Positions 8,513 through 17,566 of a stretch of DNA of 64,000 nucleotides are shown here, one piece after another (the first letter of the stretch is position 1; every line of letters starts with the position of its first letter). The position numbers were made by a program, and so were the translations under genes. This DNA is from CAVRUH01 sp963822595. GTDB taxonomy: Bacteria > Chlamydiota > Chlamydiia > Chlamydiales > Waddliaceae. Location: assembly GCA_963822595.1 (NCBI GenBank), contig CAWGIG010000001.1, forward strand, positions 186,001 through 250,000. Reading direction: 5' to 3'. The notes under the pieces were generated by a model. The model did no database searches and was not told the DNA's origin. It worked only from the letters and a program-made list of their open reading frames with translations.

Positions 8513-11500
8513 ATGTCCTTTGCAGATTTTTGGCAAAATGGTATAACCTTTCCAATTATGAATCCAGCTGTTTTAAATACAGAACATAAACCTGATTACA
8601 CCAAGAACTATATAAAGCTTCAAAGTTGTGATAGGCCACCGCTCGAATCCCCTATTTCTCAAAGTACCCAGCTTTTGAATCTCTTTATTCAAGCTACAGG
8701 AATGAAGATTGACAATCGTCCCTTCCCCCTACAGGTAGTAGATTCAAGAATAGCTTCCCGTTTAAAGAAGATCTTAAACGAATATATCGTCCTCAACAAA
8801 AACGTATCTCATTGGTTAAGCACCATCGAAAACCGGATTGGAAGACAATATATCGAAGAAGAATATGTTGTTGGCAGCTCTGTGGGCTTCATTGCAGGTC
8901 AGCCAATCCTTCGGATAGCGCTCGATATTTACATTGAAGACATTCCAAATAATCTTCAACTATTTGCAAAATTAGTAGGGAAAATAAACCAAAAAACATT
9001 CTCCTTTGCAGATGTCGATCTTCGCATCAAAGTCAGCCAAGGATGCAACTTGCAAGAAGTTCAAAACAGTTTAGGAAATTTTCGGTCCGATCTATTTTAC
9101 GGAAAAATACTAATTATCTATATCGGAGAAAAAAACGAAAACACCCTTGATATTGTCGTTTACAAAGAATTAGACACCGATAGCGCCTTCAATATCGATG
9201 ACTTCAAAGTAAATCTTCGGAAATCAGATCTTAGCAACAACCATGTTGTTTTCGAAAGCACAAACCCCTGGAAATGGTGGATGGGACATGTTCTCGGTTA
9301 TCTCGAAGATTATACAAAAGATAGTTTCCGTTCTTTTTTCCGTCTTTTGTGGCAGGAAAGCAAAGGAAAGATCAGTATACTAAAGGCCGAAAGCGCAATT
9401 TTTCCAAGCTGGGTCGCTACTATAAATACGAAGCTGAAAACCAATCGTGAAGCACTTAAACTTCAATTCGAAAAACACCAAGCCAATCATGATAGCAAAG
9501 TACCCATCGCGGACTGTTTGAATCGTCTTAAAATACAACAACTCATTCGGGATCAATCCCCCAAATCTAAGGGAATACTCAAAGAAACGACAAGCGCTCT
9601 CATAGATCCGTCGGTACCTGCATTTATCAAGGCTATTTTTCAAGTGATGAATACAAAAGGATCCGACATCTTTGCTGTTCATGGTTTAATCGAATGTATC
9701 GCAAAGCTTGCTATCTACGAAGCGTGGAAAAAGCCTTTTGAAGTAAAACTGGTGGTGCACGAAGGCGTCTGGGTGCAGCGGATCCGTTTCAGGGGAGTTT
9801 TTGGAAAAAGGGATCTTCTCGTCCGTTTTGATGTGGATGCTGCCTCAACTTTTTTGCAAAAAACAACGTTAGAAACTTGGGAAAAAATGCGAGTGATTGT
9901 CCATTCCTTATTTTTTGAAGATCTTAGTCAAAGGGAATTGAGCAAAAGCTACAAAAATGTAAATGTGTCCTCTGAACTAGCCCTTGAGATAAAAAGGAAA
10001 TTATTGCCTTTTTCAAATACTGCAACCGTGCAAGGGGTTTTTGCAAAAATTCCCCTTCTTGCAGAACTTGAAATTTCGACGAATGAAGAAGCAAGAATTC
10101 TTCTTGAAATCGGAAAGCTTGTTTTTCATCATTATCGTCACGATCCGGTTAAAAGAAGCCAATTATGTTGGAAAGCTGTCGAAAAATGCATCAAATTAAA
10201 CGGATTTTCCTATGCCGCTGAGTTGGTAAAACTGCTTCGAGGAGAAGGTGAAGAGCCGATAGAAGGATATGCAGCTTTATTTGCCGAAATTCTTCTAAAG
10301 GACGGGAACAGCTATTACTTATACCAAGCTTGCAGCCCCATTCCAAACGTTTCCGAAGATCAATGGTTCAAATTATCCCAGTCAAAAACAAAAGTAAATG
10401 CGTTCATCACCCTGATGAATGACCTGGATGTTTCGGCGGAGATATTTCTAAAAATTGTTCGACTTCTGAATGTAAAAAAGCCCCCTCTTTCAGAAAGCAT
10501 GCTTTGCAAAATAATTGTGCACGATAAAAATAGAGCTCCGCAATGGATTTTGGCTAAGGGTAAAGCGAACTTCGCAAGCGATGACTATAAAAGACTAGTA
10601 AGTCAGGAGATCTTTGAGAATAAAGGTTCTTTTACTCCCCAGTGGATCAAGGACTTTATTATTTCAGAAAGATTAGTAGGGTCGGAATCGGAAAAATTGA
10701 ACTTATGCAAATATCTCCTTTCCAAATCAATTGAAACCGACGACAAGGTCAGAGTTGTGCAGCTATTTGGAATTAAGGACAAGGAATGTTGGAAAGTCGT
10801 TGCTAACGACTATATCAGCCAAGTGGATGAATGGTCACAAATCTCCAAAAATAATGTAAACTTTGACTATGAATCATTGGTCAAGTGGTTTCAGATCGTG
10901 ATGAATTGCGATAATGATGTTGTTGTTTCTACGAAGCTTAAAGAAATTAATGACCATTCATTTAAAGGGATCGCCCTAGTTAGAATATTAAAAAATTGGA
11001 AAACGAAACAAGCAAATCTCGGTACTTTAAAAGCACTAGATCCTACCAAAAAAATCCCTTGGGAGATTTTAATAGCAAAGGCTGAAAGCGGTAAAGATAT
11101 TCTAAAAGGACTATTGGATGTTTCTCTAAATTTATACTCGGCGCTTTATGCGGCGATTAGACCTAAAGAAGAATTTTATGCGGCTTTTTGGGTCAAAATG
11201 ATTCAAGGCGAGTACCCTGAAGAAAAAACCCCGAATCTCGTTAAAGATATCCAAAAATCGTTCATGACCGATTGTTTGCTCATCCGACCCGATGTTACTT
11301 CACCTATCATAAAAAGAATTGCCGGTACCGGAGAAGGAACTATCTTTATCTTAGAAAATGTGAACGAATTAGATGTTGAAACGCTATCTACAATGCTAAA
11401 TACTTGCTTAAAACTTGAAGACGCAAAACTCTGCTCTACAGTATTCATGAAGTACTATGATTCTTCCATCCATAAAAAACCTGCACTTTATCCTTGTTTT

Positions 11501-14500
11501 GCAACCGTTGCAAAAAAAGTCCTTCTAGACCCTAAAGCCAATAGTGCGGCTGCGGAAAAAATCTGGGACATCATTCATGGACAAGCCAATCCTGAACAAC
11601 TCCCCTCTAACGAACAGCTTCTCAAACTCATTAAAAGCGGTTATTTCGATTGGGTGATTGACCTCCTTAACAATTCTACTCCGGAAGAACGTCAACTTGT
11701 CGATTTGGAAATCTATTCGCTGCTTCTTGAGTCCGTTAAAGATTTGGACAAACGTTGCGAGATTCTAGAAGGGTGCCTTCTCTCTTCTTCGTCCATACAA
11801 AAACATTGGGTTCTCATCGCTCAAGCCGAAAACTTAGATGTGTTCAACGCAGCAAAGTTGTTGAAATCGGCAAAAAAACTCTCTATAGCCGATCATAAAA
11901 TCCAACAATGTGCTCTTAGATGCCTTTCAAGCACGGCCATCATCGATGATGACATTTTGAAAGAACTTCTAGAAATGGTTCCTAGATTGGACGATGACAA
12001 TGCCTATCGACTGTGGGAAGTTCTTCAGAAGTCGAATCGATATAAAAAATCAGATTTATGGGCAGCAGGCTTCACTATCCTTAAAAGAAATCACCTTCAC
12101 TATCATTTATTAGCTTGGTTAGCTAAAAATGCCAAAGGAAACAATGTTGAGCTCCTTTTGGCTTTTCTCGATGAACTGCCGGATTACTCACGCATTGAAT
12201 CCATTATCCATCCCTTAATCAAAAAGGAAAGTGGAAAGGACAATGCAATCGCCAATAAGATCCTTTGGAAAATCGATTCAGAAGAATTTATCTTAGGTAA
12301 ACACTTACGAGCCACAAATGAAAATAAAACTCAGCATGTTGTGGAACATTATTTCAATCAGTTATTTTTGTATGCAACGGATGCTCAAATACAAAAAATC
12401 CCCATATGGATTGTTCAGTGTTTAGTGAGTTACAAGGATCAAATGGCCGTCTTTCATAAACTCCTAGAAAGATTAGAGGATCCCATACAAAAAAAATTAA
12501 TCAATGGAATTCTTTCAACTTCAATGATGATACGCTATCCTTCAAAAGAAGTCGCTGAATCTTATATCGAAAACCTAGGCTTCATATGGGATCCGTCCGT
12601 AACTCATCTAAAATATGGTCGCTATTTAAATTTATCTCTAGATGAATTTTACGAGGCGGGAATTGGAGATATAACCTGTTCAAGAGCCATATTGTGGGAT
12701 TGCTTAAAAGTGGTCTTTATGAACGCTAAGGAAGTTTTCAATGAACCTGATATTTTCGCAAAGCTTATTGATTTGGTCTCCCTTTGTGATAAAGACCATT
12801 TTCAGGAGCAATACTACCTCATCATGTTATTGATAAATATGCTCAATGAAAAATTCAATAGACAAAACGGTGATATGCTTCTTGATTTTATCTTAAAAAA
12901 GAACCCAATTTACCATGCCGAAAATGTTGTTTTGGAAAGATTCTTTAACACGTTAGCAGCTTTTATGGTCGTAAATTATCCGGATCGGAAACAGATAGCC
13001 ATAGATTTAGGCGAATTTATGCAAGTGTTTATTATAGGAAATTCTTATATAACTTCAAAACATATAGGATTACTCGGTTCATATATTGCAGTTATAGGAT
13101 CTCTGAACGGTCTCCAAAGATGTCAACCTCAAGTAATGACTTTGGCCATAGAAAAGGCTATTCTTATTCTCTGCCAGAGTAGACAGTCGGAAAATCACAT
13201 ATGCGCAAGGAACCTTTTACGCGTATCAACACCGGAATTGTTGATTTTTTATCCGGAAATATTAGTTCGCTGCACCGAAATGTATACCAAATGCATCGTC
13301 AGTCATTATGACGGCTCAGAATTAATTGATAGAATCCCACACTTATTTATGAACCTATCGGATAAAGAAATGTTCCGCACGTGTTTCGATATGCCCGAAA
13401 AAGATCTACAGGAGTACATCAAAACTTGGGGTCCTTCTAAAACGACAAATGGAAGCGCCTTCATCAAAGGCCTAAAAAGGTTTCAGCTGAATCTTATCAA
13501 TAGTTCCATTCAGAATATTTTAGACATCAAACCATCCATTATTATTCCTCTCATCGATTTCCTAAATTCAAAAGTTATTCTCGAATTATCCGATAATTAC
13601 AAAGCTTTGCCAGAGTATTATAAAGAACTTTTTGTGATTATCTTGATGTCCTGGAAAAAAATTCAGAGTTTTGACGAAGCCCTAAATGTGATGAACAAGT
13701 TGAACGGGCTTATATGCTGCCATGCTCACCTTTCTAAAGAAAATATATTATCAATCCTTACCGATAATTCCATAAAAATTCCTACTATTACTCAGGAAAT
13801 TCATGATTTATGTAAATTAGAAGCCAATCCCACGGCATTATTGGATTTTAAATATCCGGAATATAATCATATTGCAGAAGAATTTCTTATGCGCAATCAA
13901 TGGTGCCTGCTGACAACAAACTTAGCTCCAACATTGAATCATAACGATACGAAGAAATGGCTAATGAACATTAGACTTCAATTTTGCCGCTCTTTTTACC
14001 TCGCTTCCCTCCTTCCCGACATGAAGGCTCCCACACTAAATCTTTTGGAAACACTCGGAAAAACAATGCAAATCTCCCAAAAAATGAGTCTTGAGGAATC
14101 AGAATTCCTCAATGAATGGATTTACTCTTTCATTTTAGGATTAAAATCATGTTTATTCCAAGAGCGGACATGGTTCGCTCATTTCATTGTCGACAAAATG
14201 GGTTCAATATTAAACGAACACCTCTTACCTTCGTTGATACATCTTGAAGATTTACACGATTGTTGTAGTATCAATCATCCTCAAGTCAATATGATTAATA
14301 TCTATTACTCATTAGTTGAAAAAGGGTTATTCAATACTCAGATTCTGAATAAAGCTTTACTACATTGTCATTCGCTACAGACTCTGCCTAGAGTTAAATC
14401 TCAACTCATGAATGGAACCACATATGTTTGTGTTGAATTCATTGAACCTGCTTTTAATTTCCGAGGAAGATTTGAATTCCTGTTTTTGATGGCTTTTAAG

Positions 14501-15148
14501 GACTTGTTTAATCGCTACGGAAAAGCTTCGGATGAGAATTTCTTACTTCAACTGGATTTCATTATCAATGCCACTAAAAGTACTCTTCCCCTTTTAGATG
14601 GAATGAATAGGTTAATTCCCCGTGAATGGATAGAACTGATCTACCTTAACCTTCCCTATTTCCCTACAAATGTCCGATTCGAACCTATTATCAAATTAAT
14701 GTTTACTACTATGAACAAGTTAGTGGGTAAATTCTACTTTCAGGGGAATAGCGATATAGCGAAGTATGATTATCATGCTATCTTATTTGCTATATTTAAA
14801 GGAGACAATCTCCCTATTGACTCCATTCATTGTTTCGCAATATTGCGGCATAGATTTGAGACCGAAATAGCCCACTTTGACATGAGTATATCCATCAAAA
14901 AAACAAATTTTTGCCATGATATCCTCCTTTGGACTATTTTAGAAGATCCACAGTCACCTTCCCCATTTTACCAAAGCGTGATGCAATTAGCGCTGAATAA
15001 CCCTGCTTTTAAAGAAAGTTATACTAAAGAGCTGCTTCTGGCTAAAAATATGATACAAAATTTCAAAAAAATACGTCCCGATTCGACGGATTGGTATCAA
15101 GATTGGATAATGGTCATCAATAGAATTCGAGAATCCCTAGAGGATTAG
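8513..15148 (+). CDS. giant hypothetical cytosolic protein (2211 aa)
   Basis: A single uninterrupted 2211-codon frame. I do not recognise it. It has no signal peptide and no convincing membrane segment. The first ~250 residues look alpha/beta; a segment around residues 165-235 with DVDLRIKV and later LDIVVYKELDTD is loosely reminiscent of a nucleotidyltransferase fold, but this is weak. From about residue 300 the protein is almost wholly alpha-helical, with repeated Leu-rich helical pairs, suggesting an alpha-solenoid scaffold. Such giant proteins in chlamydiae are often candidate effectors. The ATG at 8513 has no strong ribosome-binding site and follows the GC-rich repeat. Confidence 0.85.
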   Translation: MSFADFWQNGITFPIMNPAVLNTEHKPDYTKNYIKLQSCDRPPLESPISQSTQLLNLFIQATGMKIDNRPFPLQVVDSRIASRLKKILNEYIVLNKNVSHWLSTIENRIGRQYIEEEYVVGSSVGFIAGQPILRIALDIYIEDIPNNLQLFAKLVGKINQKTFSFADVDLRIKVSQGCNLQEVQNSLGNFRSDLFYGKILIIYIGEKNENTLDIVVYKELDTDSAFNIDDFKVNLRKSDLSNNHVVFESTNPWKWWMGHVLGYLEDYTKDSFRSFFRLLWQESKGKISILKAESAIFPSWVATINTKLKTNREALKLQFEKHQANHDSKVPIADCLNRLKIQQLIRDQSPKSKGILKETTSALIDPSVPAFIKAIFQVMNTKGSDIFAVHGLIECIAKLAIYEAWKKPFEVKLVVHEGVWVQRIRFRGVFGKRDLLVRFDVDAASTFLQKTTLETWEKMRVIVHSLFFEDLSQRELSKSYKNVNVSSELALEIKRKLLPFSNTATVQGVFAKIPLLAELEISTNEEARILLEIGKLVFHHYRHDPVKRSQLCWKAVEKCIKLNGFSYAAELVKLLRGEGEEPIEGYAALFAEILLKDGNSYYLYQACSPIPNVSEDQWFKLSQSKTKVNAFITLMNDLDVSAEIFLKIVRLLNVKKPPLSESMLCKIIVHDKNRAPQWILAKGKANFASDDYKRLVSQEIFENKGSFTPQWIKDFIISERLVGSESEKLNLCKYLLSKSIETDDKVRVVQLFGIKDKECWKVVANDYISQVDEWSQISKNNVNFDYESLVKWFQIVMNCDNDVVVSTKLKEINDHSFKGIALVRILKNWKTKQANLGTLKALDPTKKIPWEILIAKAESGKDILKGLLDVSLNLYSALYAAIRPKEEFYAAFWVKMIQGEYPEEKTPNLVKDIQKSFMTDCLLIRPDVTSPIIKRIAGTGEGTIFILENVNELDVETLSTMLNTCLKLEDAKLCSTVFMKYYDSSIHKKPALYPCFATVAKKVLLDPKANSAAAEKIWDIIHGQANPEQLPSNEQLLKLIKSGYFDWVIDLLNNSTPEERQLVDLEIYSLLLESVKDLDKRCEILEGCLLSSSSIQKHWVLIAQAENLDVFNAAKLLKSAKKLSIADHKIQQCALRCLSSTAIIDDDILKELLEMVPRLDDDNAYRLWEVLQKSNRYKKSDLWAAGFTILKRNHLHYHLLAWLAKNAKGNNVELLLAFLDELPDYSRIESIIHPLIKKESGKDNAIANKILWKIDSEEFILGKHLRATNENKTQHVVEHYFNQLFLYATDAQIQKIPIWIVQCLVSYKDQMAVFHKLLERLEDPIQKKLINGILSTSMMIRYPSKEVAESYIENLGFIWDPSVTHLKYGRYLNLSLDEFYEAGIGDITCSRAILWDCLKVVFMNAKEVFNEPDIFAKLIDLVSLCDKDHFQEQYYLIMLLINMLNEKFNRQNGDMLLDFILKKNPIYHAENVVLERFFNTLAAFMVVNYPDRKQIAIDLGEFMQVFIIGNSYITSKHIGLLGSYIAVIGSLNGLQRCQPQVMTLAIEKAILILCQSRQSENHICARNLLRVSTPELLIFYPEILVRCTEMYTKCIVSHYDGSELIDRIPHLFMNLSDKEMFRTCFDMPEKDLQEYIKTWGPSKTTNGSAFIKGLKRFQLNLINSSIQNILDIKPSIIIPLIDFLNSKVILELSDNYKALPEYYKELFVIILMSWKKIQSFDEALNVMNKLNGLICCHAHLSKENILSILTDNSIKIPTITQEIHDLCKLEANPTALLDFKYPEYNHIAEEFLMRNQWCLLTTNLAPTLNHNDTKKWLMNIRLQFCRSFYLASLLPDMKAPTLNLLETLGKTMQISQKMSLEESEFLNEWIYSFILGLKSCLFQERTWFAHFIVDKMGSILNEHLLPSLIHLEDLHDCCSINHPQVNMINIYYSLVEKGLFNTQILNKALLHCHSLQTLPRVKSQLMNGTTYVCVEFIEPAFNFRGRFEFLFLMAFKDLFNRYGKASDENFLLQLDFIINATKSTLPLLDGMNRLIPREWIELIYLNLPYFPTNVRFEPIIKLMFTTMNKLVGKFYFQGNSDIAKYDYHAILFAIFKGDNLPIDSIHCFAILRHRFETEIAHFDMSISIKKTNFCHDILLWTILEDPQSPSPFYQSVMQLALNNPAFKESYTKELLLAKNMIQNFKKIRPDSTDWYQDWIMVINRIRESLED

Positions 15149-15192
15149 CATTCCCCTTAACTTAATTTTAACATTATCTTTATTAATGCTTA

Positions 15193-15221
15193 TTGCATTA
15201 AAACTATAATAGTGCTATACT
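15193..15221 (+). promoter_or_regulatory. sigma70-type promoter for the PI4K-like gene
   Basis: TTGCAT at 15193-15198 and TATACT at 15216-15221 with a 17-base spacer. It is followed by AGGAG and the ATG at 15237, implying a very short leader. Confidence 0.6.
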
Positions 15222-15236
15222 ATTTTAGGAGTATAT

Positions 15237-16388
15237 ATGAATATTGATAGTAATAATATATTGAATGTTAACTATAAAGTGTTATGCGCCCGAGCTGACC
15301 ACCAGGTGTTCAAAGTTGTCGACGGCAAACTTACCATAGTAGAATCCCCTATCGATAAAATTATTTACTTTCTATTTCGCTCCACCATCCAATCTCAGGT
15401 TAGACAAGCTATCTCTGATGTTGTAAGAAATTACCAACCAAAAGAAAACCTTGAAACGTTCTACTTCGAAAAATTAAATCGATTGTCTACAGCAGTTTTT
15501 GATAGATCTGAAATTACCCCAACCGAAGTTGAAAGTCTTACTAAAATCAGCTTCCGAGAAGAAACAGATTCACGTATGAAAGAGCTCCGCCTCGCAGAAA
15601 AACTGGGTGTCGGCTGTACTCCAATATCTGAAGGTTGCTCCGGCGCCTACTTCATCAACAACATTCATGGAAAAAAACTGTTTGTTTTTAAACCCGATGA
15701 TGAATCGTCCCTGTCGGGTAACTCACCAAAACTCAGAAGTAAAATCGTTTATTTCTTTAGAAAGCTCTTTGAAAGCTCTATACTTACGAACAATTGTAAA
15801 CAAGAAGAAAGCTCTTTATCAGAGGTACGCGCTTCTATACTGGATAATCAGCTTGGATTAAACATCGTCCCGAAAACCATCACGACTAACTTCAACTCAA
15901 AACACTTTGTAGGAAATGAAAAAAACAAAAAAGGTTCTCTTCAAACTTTTGTTACGGCTACAATGGCGAAAGACGCAGACACATCAAAAGTTAAGGCGGA
16001 AGAATTCAAAAAATTAGTGATTCTTGACTTCCTCATAGGTAATGAGGACAGGCATAATGGGAACTGGATGGTCGATGAAAATAATAAAATTCATGCTATA
16101 GACAATGGAATGTCCTTTCCTTGTGCCCATCTCAAAAAAGGTTTATTCAATGCGAAGCATATTTACGAATGGAGGCACCACCCGCTTGCCCAGACTCAAT
16201 TTGAGGCCTCTGATGTTGCAAAGCTTGAAAACATCAATTCCGCTGAACTCAACCTAGATACTCAACAATTAGAAATGATGGAACTCCGCATATCTGTTTT
16301 GAAAAAGGTCATGGAAAAAGGAAAAACTATGGCATTCCTCGGTGAAATCCAAACAGAACAACACTACGAAGCGGCTCTTTCAGCATAG
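15237..16388 (+). CDS. phosphatidylinositol 4-kinase type II-like protein (candidate effector)
   Basis: A 383-residue protein whose C-terminal two thirds resemble the PI3/PI4-kinase fold, closest in motif style to type II PI4 kinases. FVFKPDDE near residues 149-156 provides the candidate ATP-binding Lys152. SLQTFV near 234 is hinge-like. GNEDRHNGNW (268-277) matches the catalytic loop with Asp271 and Asn276, and HAIDNGMSFP (286-295) matches the metal-binding D-N-G motif. A downstream EWRHHPLAQ resembles the EWR-x-x-P segment of type II PI4 kinases. Such kinases phosphorylate host phosphoinositides when delivered by pathogens such as Legionella. The N-terminal ~110 residues are unassigned. A clean promoter and AGGAG site support the start. 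Activity and secretion are inferred. Confidence 0.75.
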   Translation: MNIDSNNILNVNYKVLCARADHQVFKVVDGKLTIVESPIDKIIYFLFRSTIQSQVRQAISDVVRNYQPKENLETFYFEKLNRLSTAVFDRSEITPTEVESLTKISFREETDSRMKELRLAEKLGVGCTPISEGCSGAYFINNIHGKKLFVFKPDDESSLSGNSPKLRSKIVYFFRKLFESSILTNNCKQEESSLSEVRASILDNQLGLNIVPKTITTNFNSKHFVGNEKNKKGSLQTFVTATMAKDADTSKVKAEEFKKLVILDFLIGNEDRHNGNWMVDENNKIHAIDNGMSFPCAHLKKGLFNAKHIYEWRHHPLAQTQFEASDVAKLENINSAELNLDTQQLEMMELRISVLKKVMEKGKTMAFLGEIQTEQHYEAALSA

Positions 16389-16490
16389 CATAATACCGTA
16401 TTTTATACGGTCGTTTTAAATTCCAATTATCTAATATAATACCTATTTAAATATTGTTAACATATAAATAATTTAAATTAGGAAATAGAA

Positions 16491-17309
16491 ATGTTCGTTT
16501 CATACAATTACTCAAGTTATCCTCAGGATAATTTCATTAAAAAAGAAAGAGGTAATATTTTCAAAGGAACTATCGAAGAGTTGCCAAGTGACAATAATAC
16601 ACCCCTCGGCTGCTCTCCCTACAAAATCGATGATGCAATCATCATGTATTCTCCATCGAGAAGTACGCAGGCCAAAGCGAAAAAAGTTTGGGAATTAAGA
16701 GAAAATATCGCCGCAATCATCGGTAAATTCACGTTCACAGTTGGGACTATCAGTGCTATTATCGGTGGGATGGCAATCATGGAAATTGCAGGTGCAGTGA
16801 TTCCCGGTCTTATCTTTTTAGCAGCTGGCGTTGCATTAATCGGTATTGGAATTTTGTGCTTCCACCTAGCTGATAAAGCACATCAAAATCGCCTAAAATG
16901 GGATACGCTGGAAGTAGATAATCGCGCTTGGGCACGAAGAACCATCGTTGGTCCAGATGAAATGAATCGCCTAAAACTTGAAGATAAGTTATCTATACTT
17001 TCTGATTATGAAGGTATGCTTAAATTAGGAGAAGAACTACAAAAATCATGCGAAGTACTTAAAGATAAAATAACAAAAAATAACGATCCTAACGCCAAGG
17101 AAGAAATTGATAGAGAGATCCAGCAGCTTAATAATATGAATCAAGAGATAATTGATGGTGTTAAAAAATTTACAGAAAAATACATCGCCTATCACACCAA
17201 GCATAAAGAAAAAATAGATAGAGATTTCAATGTGCTTCTCCTTCAATCGATCAAGTATGAAAAGCAAAGGCAAGATATCGAAGAGGCCTTTCTTCTAAAG
17301 TTTCCATAA
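16491..17309 (+). CDS. Inc-like inclusion membrane protein candidate with coiled coil
   Basis: A 272-residue protein with the hallmark of chlamydial Inc proteins: two adjacent hydrophobic segments (about residues 72-96 and 100-126) separated by a very short turn. A Ser/Pro-rich N-terminus lies before them and a long charged tail after. Residues about 160-270 are strongly helical and probably coiled-coil (EEIDREIQQLNNMNQEIIDG). Inc proteins are type III-secreted into the vacuole membrane with both ends facing the host cytosol. The assignment here rests only on topology. A TATAAT at 16435-16440 may be its -10 box. It follows the lipid-kinase-like gene in the same direction but probably has its own promoter. 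Confidence 0.7.
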   Translation: MFVSYNYSSYPQDNFIKKERGNIFKGTIEELPSDNNTPLGCSPYKIDDAIIMYSPSRSTQAKAKKVWELRENIAAIIGKFTFTVGTISAIIGGMAIMEIAGAVIPGLIFLAAGVALIGIGILCFHLADKAHQNRLKWDTLEVDNRAWARRTIVGPDEMNRLKLEDKLSILSDYEGMLKLGEELQKSCEVLKDKITKNNDPNAKEEIDREIQQLNNMNQEIIDGVKKFTEKYIAYHTKHKEKIDRDFNVLLLQSIKYEKQRQDIEEAFLLKFP

Positions 17310-17388
17310 TGTGTTAATGCTAGATCACTCTAGGATTGCCAAAAATGAGGGGCTTTTGTATAGTGTATGATAGAGGGTTGCAATCAAT

Positions 17389-17553
17389 ATGTTTACATCG
17401 TTGTCAAAGCTAAAATCATGCGATAAATCGACTTTAGTCTTTATTCTCTTTGTAATTTTATTTGTCTCCCCTATCATACTCACGGGAATCTATTGCTATG
17501 CCCGTCTCGATTTTTCTCATAGCCACAAGACCACAGTATCCATTAAACCCTAA
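17389..17553 (+). CDS. small single-TM protein upstream of lysS
   Basis: A 54-codon frame from ATG 17389 to TAA 17551-17553. The product has a short basic N-terminus (SLSKLKSCDKS), one strong hydrophobic helix (about residues 15-38, LVFILFVILFVSPIILTGIY) and a short polar tail. It ends 13 bases before lysS and points the same way. GAGGG lies 11 bases upstream of the ATG, a weak spacing. I do not recognise it. The uninterrupted TM-like reading and position suggest a real small membrane protein, but chance cannot be excluded. Confidence 0.45.
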   Translation: MFTSLSKLKSCDKSTLVFILFVILFVSPIILTGIYCYARLDFSHSHKTTVSIKP

Positions 17554-17566
17554 AAAATAACTTCAC

